From JAIVGV01 sp035295985 (GTDB lineage Bacteria > Acidobacteriota > Blastocatellia > Pyrinomonadales > Pyrinomonadaceae), in assembly GCA_035295985.1 (NCBI GenBank), contig DATHBT010000282.1, positions 1 to 11,668 on the forward strand: a stretch of DNA of 11,668 nt, in the 5' to 3' direction. Numbering within the stretch: the stretch's first letter is position 1; every line of letters begins with the position of its first letter. Below, one piece after another: positions 1 to 5,162 of the stretch. The position numbers and the translations under genes are program-made. The notes below the pieces were generated by a model. It made no database searches. It had not been told where the DNA came from and worked only from the letters and a program-made list of their open reading frames with translations.

Positions 1-80
1 GTCCGATTCTTCGTCCTCGCGCAGTCGCGCGCGCCAGCCGCAGGCAGCTCGCGCGGCTGCGCGAGGACGAAGAATCGGAC
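1..80. repeat. 24-bp perfect inverted repeat at the window edge
   Basis: Positions 1-24 are the exact reverse complement of 57-80, with a 32-base GC-rich loop at 25-56. The right arm reads naturally as protein in the frame of the following gene (LREDEESD). The left arm sits at the very edge of the sequence. A perfect 24-bp fold-back inside a coding frame at a sequence end is most simply an assembly or amplification fold-back artefact, but a real hairpin cannot be excluded. If it is an artefact, roughly the first 56 bases do not belong to the gene. Confidence 0.8.
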
Positions 81-548
81 GACGAGTCGGCCGGCGCATC
101 GGCCGGCGCGTCGCCCACGCCCGCCGCTTCGCGCGACGCGCGCGATCAGAACGCGGCCGAACGCGACGCCGAACGCGCCCGCGCCGATTCCCCTCCGCGC
201 CCATCCGATTCCGCGAGCGCCAACGCCGGCCGCGGCGCGGCGTCCGAGCAGCTCTCGGCGCGCGAGCGTTACGAGCGCGGCGTCCGGCAGTGGCAGTCGA
301 ACCGCACGGCCGCGCTGTCCGACTTCGCCGCCGCCGCGCAGGCCGGCAACTCGGACGCCAACTACTATCTCGGCCTCAGCCTCGTCGAGGGCCGCGCCGT
401 CGGCTCGCTCAGCCGCGGCCAACTGGTCGCCGCCCTCAACTACTTCCAGCGCGCCCGACGCGGCCGACACTCGGCCGACGCGCGCCGACACGAGGAAGAA
501 CTCGGACGCGAGTACGACCGCCGCCGCGCGGAAAACCGTCAACCGTGA
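3..548 (+). CDS. C-terminal part of a TPR/Sel1-like repeat protein (5' end missing)
   Basis: The frame is open from position 3 to a TGA at 546-548, with no start in view, so this is the 3' end of a longer gene. The visible 181 codons begin with a charged, low-complexity segment rich in Ala, Asp, Glu, Arg and Ser. A helical region follows from about position 250, with AERYERG-like and 'AAQAGNSDANYYLGLSLVEG' spacing, then 'ALNYFQRARRG'. That alternation of small and aromatic residues is typical of TPR or Sel1-like helical hairpins used for protein contacts. The N-terminal domain that would define its function lies outside the window. The first 24-56 bases may be a fold-back artefact. Its TGA stop lies inside the first GTGACAA heptad of the following spacer. 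Coding is supported by the consistent G/C third positions; family assignment is tentative. Confidence 0.6.
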   Translation, partial: PILRPRAVARASRRQLARLREDEESDDESAGASAGASPTPAASRDARDQNAAERDAERARADSPPRPSDSASANAGRGAASEQLSARERYERGVRQWQSNRTAALSDFAAAAQAGNSDANYYLGLSLVEGRAVGSLSRGQLVAALNYFQRARRGRHSADARRHEEELGREYDRRRAENRQP

Positions 549-682
549 CAAGTGACAGGTGACAAGTTAAAATCCGTGCTCCCGTGACGGCCGGCCGCCC
601 GTCACACATCGCCATGAAGTTCTCGCTCGTCGCTCGTCGCGCGGAAGCTCTTTCCCGTCACCCGTCACGGTTCACCTGTCAC
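545..682. repeat. GTGACRR heptad arrays in inverted arms
   Basis: The left arm holds exact 7-bp units at 545, 552 and 559 (GTGACAA, GTGACAG, GTGACAA) and a degenerate one at 566 (GTTAAAA). The right arm holds units at 655, 662, 669 and 676 (CCGTCAC, CCGTCAC, GGTTCAC, CTGTCAC), the same family on the other strand. Between them is a 7-bp stem, GTGACGG (584-590) with CCGTCAC (599-605), and a short GCTCGTC tandem at 625-638, also with period 7. The stop codon of the upstream gene is inside the first unit. The right arm ends 7 bases before the ATG of the FHA gene. There is no T-tract, so classical terminator activity is uncertain. Confidence 0.75.
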
Positions 683-689
683 GCTCTTT

Positions 690-2453
690 ATGCCTGAGTT
701 AATCATCAAATACCCCGACCGCGCGCCCGAGACGTTCCCGCTCGGCCGCCTGCGGATCACCATCGGGCGCTCCGCGCGCAACGACCTGTGCGTGCCCGAC
801 CCGTTCGCCTCGCGCGTCCACGCCGAGGTGCGGCGCGAGGGCGACTTCTACGTGCTGCAAGACCTCGGCTCAGCCAACGGCACGCTCTTTAACGGCGGGC
901 GCGTCGAGCAGCCGATCCCGCTCGCGCCGGGCGACCGCATCCAGATCGGCGAGACCGAGATCGTCTTCCACGATCAGGCGCTGGCCGCCGCGGGCGCGAC
1001 GATGATCGCCGACGGCGCGGCCTCCGTCCCCGAAGCGACCATCGCGCTGGATTCCGGCCACCGCACCACGTCGGGCCTGCTCGAAGCCATCGAGGGCGCG
1101 CGCACGCAGGGTTCGGCCGAAAGCCCGCGCGCTTCGGCCGCCGTCACGTCGGCCAGGACGCAGCGCGACCGAACCGTCATCCCGGCGGGGCAGGGCGACC
1201 TGCTCGCGCTCATCAGCAAGGTGTCGGTGACGCTGCTCGCGCCCGCCACGCTCGACGAGACGCTGCGCCAGATCGCCGCGCTCGTCTTCGAGGCCGTGCC
1301 GGCCGAGCGGTGCGTCATCATGCTGCGCGACAAGGAGGGCGAGCTGAAGGTGCGCGTCGCCGAGCAGCACGGCGCGAAGGGCGAGGTCGGCGAGATCCGC
1401 GTCAGCCGCTCAATCGTCGGTGAGGTCGTCGATAACGGCCGCTCCGTGCTCACCTCGGACGCGCAGCACGATCCCCGGTTCGCTTCGAGCACGATGACCA
1501 TCCAGGGCATCCGCTCAGTGCTCGCCGCCCCGCTCGGCGTCGGCGAGAAAATCTTCGGCATGATCTACGCCGACTCGCCGCTGGCCGAGGCCAAGTTCTC
1601 GCAGGATCACCTGACGGTGCTCACCACGCTCGCCTCGGTCGCCGCCATCCGCGTCGAGAACGCGCGGCTCATGGAGGAGGACCTGGAGCGCGAGCGGTTC
1701 GAGCGCGAGCTGCAACTGGCGCGCGAGATTCAGCAGCGCTTCCAGCCCTCGGCCGCCCCGCACACGCCCGGCTACGAGCTGCAAGGCATCAGCTTCCCCT
1801 GCTACGAGATCGGCGGCGACTACTACGACTACATCCAGCGGCCGGACGGCCGCCTGATCATCGCGCTCGGCGACGTGTCGGGCAAGGGGACTTCGGCCGC
1901 GCTGATGATGTCGTCACTCCACGCCGCGATCCACGCGCAGACCTCGGCGCACCAGTCCGTCGTCGGGACGATCACGGCCGTCAACAAGTACCTCGCCGAG
2001 ACGATCCCCGAGAACCGCTTCATCACCCTCTTCTGCGCCGAACTCGATCCCGTGACCGGCAACCTCGTCTTCATCAACGCCGGCCACAACCCGCCGCTCA
2101 TCGCGCACGCCACCGGCACGATGGAGCAGCTCGCCGCGGGCGGCGTGCCCCTCGGCATCATGGCCGACTTCGCCTTCCGCGAGGGGCGCACGCAGCTCCA
2201 CCCCGGCGACGTGCTCGTCATCTACTCCGACGGCGTCACCGAGACGCAGAACGCGGCGGGCGAGGAGTTCGGGCCGATGCGCCTCTACGACGTGGTCTCG
2301 CGCAACCTCGACGCCTCGGCCGCCGGCATCCGCGACCGGATCGAGTCGGCCCTGACCAAGTTCGCCCAGGGGATGGACGCCGAGGACGACATCACGCTCG
2401 TCATCGTCAAGCGCCAGGCCGAGGGCGTGATAGTCGCGTCGTCGCGGGGCTGA
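690..2453 (+). CDS. FHA-GAF-PP2C (SpoIIE/RsbU-type) serine/threonine phosphatase
   Basis: This is a 587-residue cytoplasmic signalling protein with three domains. An N-terminal FHA domain (about 5-95) binds phosphothreonine peptides; GRSARND (26-32), SRVHAE (41-46) and SANGT (61-65) match its conserved core. A low-complexity linker (96-165) leads to a GAF domain (about 170-325). A charged helix (328-352, EREL/LAREIQQRFQP) then joins a PP2C-type SpoIIE phosphatase domain (about 360-575). The metal-binding aspartates appear intact: GGDYYD (375-380), GDVSGKG (394-400), SDGVTE (513-518) and EDDITLV (565-571), so it should be active. Family members dephosphorylate anti-sigma-factor antagonists (RsbV/SpoIIAA type) or similar targets, with the sensor domain gating activity. 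No partner kinase or STAS protein is visible here. No Shine-Dalgarno precedes the ATG at 690; the right arm of the heptad repeat ends 7 bases upstream. Domain calls are firm, target unknown. Confidence 0.95.
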   Translation: MPELIIKYPDRAPETFPLGRLRITIGRSARNDLCVPDPFASRVHAEVRREGDFYVLQDLGSANGTLFNGGRVEQPIPLAPGDRIQIGETEIVFHDQALAAAGATMIADGAASVPEATIALDSGHRTTSGLLEAIEGARTQGSAESPRASAAVTSARTQRDRTVIPAGQGDLLALISKVSVTLLAPATLDETLRQIAALVFEAVPAERCVIMLRDKEGELKVRVAEQHGAKGEVGEIRVSRSIVGEVVDNGRSVLTSDAQHDPRFASSTMTIQGIRSVLAAPLGVGEKIFGMIYADSPLAEAKFSQDHLTVLTTLASVAAIRVENARLMEEDLERERFERELQLAREIQQRFQPSAAPHTPGYELQGISFPCYEIGGDYYDYIQRPDGRLIIALGDVSGKGTSAALMMSSLHAAIHAQTSAHQSVVGTITAVNKYLAETIPENRFITLFCAELDPVTGNLVFINAGHNPPLIAHATGTMEQLAAGGVPLGIMADFAFREGRTQLHPGDVLVIYSDGVTETQNAAGEEFGPMRLYDVVSRNLDASAAGIRDRIESALTKFAQGMDAEDDITLVIVKRQAEGVIVASSRG

Positions 2454-2568
2454 CCCGTCGCGCACAGTTAAGCGCGCGCGCGCGCCGCCCGCGGCACCGC
2501 CCAGGAATTTCCGCGCCTCCTCCCACCGAAGAGGCGTCCCCGTCACCACCCTCAAAGGAGAAACGGCC

Positions 2569-3798
2569 ATGCCACAGACAGGAACCGTCACCGCCAGCGA
2601 GCTGCGCCTGCGCTCGACCCCCTCGTCCTCCGTCAGCAACAACGTCATCGCGACGCTCCCGCGCGGCACGCGCCTGCAAATCCTCGAAGACCGGGGCGAC
2701 TGGCTGAAGGTCACGGCCAACGGCCGCACCGGCTTCGTCAGCGAAGCCTTCGTCAGCAAGGACGTTGAGACGCCCCCGGCCGGCGGCCAAAGCTCGACCA
2801 CAGCCTCACAGCCCGCCGCCCCGGGCCAGCCCGCAGCGGCGCAGCCCTCGTCGGGCGGCCGGCAGCCGTCGCCCGCGTCGCAGCCGCTCCAAGCCGGCCC
2901 GGCCCCCGCGCCCGGCTCCTGCAAGTTCGTCGGCAACGACGCCGTGACGCCCGACGGGAAAGTCTTCGGCAAGAAGTTCAAGCTGGGCATCTTCAACTTC
3001 GGCCAGACCTCCATCGGCCAGTTCGTCGCGGCGCACCGCGACCTCTTCCCCGGCGTCTCGCCCTCGCGCCTGCGCGTGATGGAGGCCGTCTCCTCTAACG
3101 AGGGCAAGCTAGAGGCGATCAACACCTGGGACAGCGCCTTCCTCACCTTCGGCTGCTTCCAGTGGACGGTCGGGACGGGCAGCGGCGACGGCGAGCTGCC
3201 CCCGATGATCGACCGGCTCAAGCAGAAGAGTCCGCAGGTCTTCCAGAAGTACTTCGGCCAGTTCGGACTCGACGTGCAGCTCTCGCCCGGCCGCCCCGAC
3301 ACGGTGCGCCGCGGCTTCTTCACGCTGAAGGGCACGGCGCTCAAGACGCCGCAGCAGAAGGAGCAGTTGCGCTCGCTCGACTGGGCCTACCGCTTCTGGC
3401 TGTCGGGGCACGACGACACGGTGAGGCTCGCCGAGATCGAGCACGCGATGGACAGGGTCGATCTCTTCTTCCGCTGCCCCGAGTGCCTCATCAACACGCG
3501 CTTCGTCGGCGACTACGTCAGCAGCGAGTACGGCGTGGCGCTCCTGCTCGACCAGCACGTCAACCGCCCCGGCCACGTGCCCGGCACGCTCGCCCGCGCC
3601 GTCTCCACGCTCGTCGGGCAGCTCGGCTCGGACTCGCCGCAGACCTGGCAGGACGCGCAGGAGCAGAAACTCCTCACGCTCTACCTCCAGAGGCGCGCCG
3701 AGACCAACATGACCGACTCCGACGCACGCGCCCGCAAAATCCTCGACGCCGTCCGCGCCGGCCTCGCCTCCGACAAGCGCGGCTCGTACCGAGTCTAG
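2569..3798 (+). CDS. SH3b domain protein with lysozyme-like C-terminal domain
   Basis: The product has 409 residues. An SH3b domain (about 4-64; ELRLRSTPS, GDWLKV, GRTGFVSEAFV) is of the kind that usually binds cell-wall material. A Pro/Ala/Ser/Gln linker (65-116) follows, then a globular domain (about 118-400). In that domain SSNEGKLEAINTWDSAFLTF (175-194) followed by GCFQW resembles the catalytic-Glu region of goose-type or SLT lysozymes, with E178 as the candidate acid. Later landmarks are DWAYRFWLSGHD (271-282) and LLDQHVNRPGHV (326-337). A muramidase-like role is inferred from the motif only. The start is well fixed by AAGGAG at 2555-2560, 8 bases before the ATG, and there is no signal peptide or membrane segment, which is odd for a wall-binding protein. 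The 115-base spacer upstream contains a (GC)7 run at 2472-2485 and no clear terminator. The TAG stop is the first triplet of the 3796-3928 palindrome. Confidence 0.85.
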   Translation: MPQTGTVTASELRLRSTPSSSVSNNVIATLPRGTRLQILEDRGDWLKVTANGRTGFVSEAFVSKDVETPPAGGQSSTTASQPAAPGQPAAAQPSSGGRQPSPASQPLQAGPAPAPGSCKFVGNDAVTPDGKVFGKKFKLGIFNFGQTSIGQFVAAHRDLFPGVSPSRLRVMEAVSSNEGKLEAINTWDSAFLTFGCFQWTVGTGSGDGELPPMIDRLKQKSPQVFQKYFGQFGLDVQLSPGRPDTVRRGFFTLKGTALKTPQQKEQLRSLDWAYRFWLSGHDDTVRLAEIEHAMDRVDLFFRCPECLINTRFVGDYVSSEYGVALLLDQHVNRPGHVPGTLARAVSTLVGQLGSDSPQTWQDAQEQKLLTLYLQRRAETNMTDSDARARKILDAVRAGLASDKRGSYRV

Positions 3799-3928
3799 CT
3801 GTTAGCTGTTAGCCGTTAGCTGTTAGCCGTTAGCTGTTAGCTAAAACCAAAGGCGGGAGGCGATCCCGGTCGAGATCGCCTCCCGCCTTCTTTCTGGCTA
3901 ACAGCTAACGGCTAACAGCTAACAGCTA
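3796..3928. repeat. Perfect 33-bp inverted heptad arms around a hairpin, bounded by two stop codons
   Basis: Bases 3796-3828 are the exact reverse complement of 3896-3928. Each arm is built of 7-bp units (AGCTGTT or AGCCGTT on the left, AGCTAAC or GGCTAAC on the right), and the order of the T/C variants is mirrored. The left array continues beyond the arm to 3845. The outer triplets are TAG 3796-3798, the stop of the SH3b gene, and CTA 3926-3928, the stop of the methyltransferase on the minus strand. Homology ends precisely there: 3795 and 3929 do not pair. The unit carries TAG on one strand and TAA on the other, and a period of 7 places them in all frames. Confidence 0.9.
3850..3889. terminator. 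Bidirectional hairpin terminator between convergent genes
   Basis: A perfect 16-bp stem (3850-3865 with 3874-3889) begins AAGGCGGG and ends CCCGCCTT, with an 8-base loop (3866-3873). On the plus strand it is followed by CTTTCT; on the minus strand by TGGTTTTAG. Both are T-rich, so the hairpin can end transcripts from the SH3b gene and from the facing methyltransferase operon. The flanking heptad arms could extend the stem to more than 45 pairs with internal loops. Confidence 0.85.
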
Positions 3929-4534
3929 TTTGCGCGGGACTGTCCAGACGTAAACCGTCCGGTAGAGGTTGCGCCAGGGGACGCGCACCGTTCGGTCGGG
4001 CCGCCAGTCGCCCATGCGGAAGTCGTGCGAGACGATGCGCGCGCCGGCGGGCAGCTCGCGGAGCAGCTTGGGGCGCAGGCTGAGGTTGATCGTGTCGGAG
4101 AGGTAGAGCGTCACGACGGTCGCGCCGCGCAGGTCTTCGCGGTAGATGTCGCCCGCGCGGAAGGTAACGCGGTCGGCGACGCCAGCGCGCCGCGCCGCCT
4201 CCTGCGCCCCCGCGACGAGCGCCGGATCGATCTCGATGCCGACGGCGCGGACGCCGTAAGCCTGCGCCGCGCGGATGGGGATGCGGCCGTCGCCGCTGCC
4301 GAGATCGTAGAGCACGTCGCCGGGCGTGAGCCGCGCTTGTCTCAACATCTCCTCGACCGTCTCCGGCGGCGTCGGGATGAAGGCCACGTCGGGCCGTCGG
4401 CGCGGGCGTGAGCCGTTTCGCCGCGCGCCCTTCTGCGACAGGCCGGCGGGCGCGCAGATGGCGACGGCCAGCAGCAACACCGGCAGCGCCCCGAGACGCG
4501 CGGCGCGGCGGCGCGAGGTCTTTCGCAGGCTCAT
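3926..4534 (-). CDS. Class I SAM-dependent methyltransferase with N-terminal export signal
   Basis: This is a 202-residue Rossmann-fold methyltransferase. Motif I is DLGSGDGR (77-84), followed by GIEIDP (99-104) with the acidic end of strand 2 that contacts SAM ribose, AGDIY (127-131), and VTLYLSD (141-147). SHDFRMGDW (169-177) is a C-terminal signature of a small uncharacterised methyltransferase group. The N-terminus is MSLRKTSRRRAARL followed by a hydrophobic stretch (about 14-31) and then a basic Arg-rich spacer, so it looks like a signal peptide or signal anchor. That is unexpected for an enzyme using cytosolic SAM. Substrate unknown. ATG at 4534 is chosen because it overlaps the upstream stop as TGATG; a GTG one codon earlier (4537) is also possible. 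It is the second gene of an operon with the helix-hairpin-helix gene. Its TAG stop is the end triplet of the palindrome at 3796-3928. Confidence 0.88.
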   Translation of the reverse strand: MSLRKTSRRRAARLGALPVLLLAVAICAPAGLSQKGARRNGSRPRRRPDVAFIPTPPETVEEMLRQARLTPGDVLYDLGSGDGRIPIRAAQAYGVRAVGIEIDPALVAGAQEAARRAGVADRVTFRAGDIYREDLRGATVVTLYLSDTINLSLRPKLLRELPAGARIVSHDFRMGDWRPDRTVRVPWRNLYRTVYVWTVPRK

Positions 4535-5001
4535 CACAGCAAACCCCTTGTCCTTAAACTCTCCTCGATCCGCTCGGCCGAACGCTCGCCAACGCCGTCA
4601 ACGAGTTCGAGGCCGCCGCCCGCGACGAACTTGCCGAGGTCTTCGAGCGAGGAGATTTTGAAACGCTGGTATAACGTCGCGGCCGTCCTGACGCCGACGC
4701 CGGACACGTCCAGCAGATCGAGCACCGTCTCCGGCGTCTCCGCCGTCAACTTTTCGTAAGCCTCGAACGTCCCGCGCCCCAGCATCTCGACGACCTTCGA
4801 GCTGATCGCCTTGCCCACGCCCGGCAACTCCTGCAAACCCTTCAACCCGCCCTCGCGCGCGATCCTCTCAAGCGGCGTCGGCCACGTCTCGATCACCTCC
4901 GCCGCGTTCCGGTACGAGCGCACGCGGAACTTGTCCTCGCCGCGAATCTCCATCAGCAGCGCCAGCCGCTCGAACCGCCGGGCGATCTCGTCGTTGGTCA
5001 T
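4534..5001 (-). CDS. Stand-alone helix-hairpin-helix protein resembling the N-terminus of PolX
   Basis: The product is a 155-residue protein that aligns by eye with the first ~150 residues of bacterial family X DNA polymerases (PolX). The 8-kDa-type start is MTNDEIARRFERLALLMEIR, followed by DKFRVRSYRNAAEVI (23-37). Three HhH-like turns follow: ELPGVGKAIS (58-67), DVSGVGVRTA (98-107) and DGVGERSAERI (135-145). HhH motifs bind the DNA backbone without sequence preference. Bacterial PolX normally continues into a nucleotidyltransferase palm and a PHP exonuclease domain, about 570 residues in all. Both are absent here, and the stop overlaps the methyltransferase start (TGATG), so this is an intact short gene rather than a recent truncation. 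A DNA-binding or repair accessory role is plausible but unproven. There is no Shine-Dalgarno upstream of the ATG (4999-5001); that leader is C-rich on the coding strand. Confidence 0.88.
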   Translation of the reverse strand: MTNDEIARRFERLALLMEIRGEDKFRVRSYRNAAEVIETWPTPLERIAREGGLKGLQELPGVGKAISSKVVEMLGRGTFEAYEKLTAETPETVLDLLDVSGVGVRTAATLYQRFKISSLEDLGKFVAGGGLELVDGVGERSAERIEESLRTRGLL

Positions 5002-5007
5002 AAAGCA

Positions 5008-5077
5008 GGGGCTGGGGATAGAGCTTGGGGATAGGGAAATCGGTTTTAACTAACCCCAAACCCCGGCCCCCCATCCC
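5008..5077. repeat. Opposed G-run arrays with G-quadruplex potential in a divergent promoter region
   Basis: On the plus strand G-runs lie at 5008-5011, 5014-5017, 5027-5030 and 5034-5036, including a direct repeat TGGGGATAG at 5013 and 5026. On the minus strand G-runs face 5054-5057, 5061-5064, 5067-5072 and 5075-5077, separated by loops of two or three bases. The second set fits the canonical four-run quadruplex pattern; the first has one nine-base loop. The two sets are oriented as inverted arms in the spacer between the divergent HhH gene and S46 peptidase gene. Confidence 0.6.
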
Positions 5078-5104
5078 TCGTGTCCGAGGCATCCGAACCG
5101 GCGT

Positions 5105-5110
5105 TATGAT
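5105..5110 (+). promoter_or_regulatory. Candidate -10 box for the S46 peptidase gene
   Basis: TATGAT matches the sigma-70 -10 consensus at five of six positions and lies 52 bases before the ATG at 5163, in the only AT-richer part of this spacer. The region 17-18 bases upstream (around 5081-5087) has no good -35 match, so the promoter call rests on the -10 element alone. Confidence 0.4.
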
Positions 5111-5152
5111 ACTCTAAACAGTTCCACTCCCAGCAAACTTTCACCTTATTCG

Positions 5153-5157
5153 AGGAG
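5153..5157 (+). promoter_or_regulatory. Shine-Dalgarno deciding the start of the S46 gene
   Basis: AGGAG lies 5 bases before the ATG at 5163 but only 2 bases before the in-frame GTG at 5160. Normal spacing therefore favours the ATG as the true start. Confidence 0.75.
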
Positions 5158-5162
5158 CAGTG

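Noticed and set aside
290..562. Arg-rich 90-codon open frame at the left end
   Set aside because: It is out of frame with the TPR-like coding sequence, which shows the convincing helical-repeat pattern and ends at 548.
2472..2485. (GC)7 run as a Z-DNA regulatory element
   Set aside because: Alternating GC of this length is not surprising at this base composition and nothing else supports a function.
1914..3344. Minus-strand open frame of 476 codons spanning the FHA and SH3b genes
   Set aside because: It crosses the 3' half of one strong gene, a spacer and most of another, with no domain and low-complexity sequence.
3797..3930. CRISPR array
   Set aside because: The units are 7 bp, contiguous without spacers, and inverted about a terminator hairpin.
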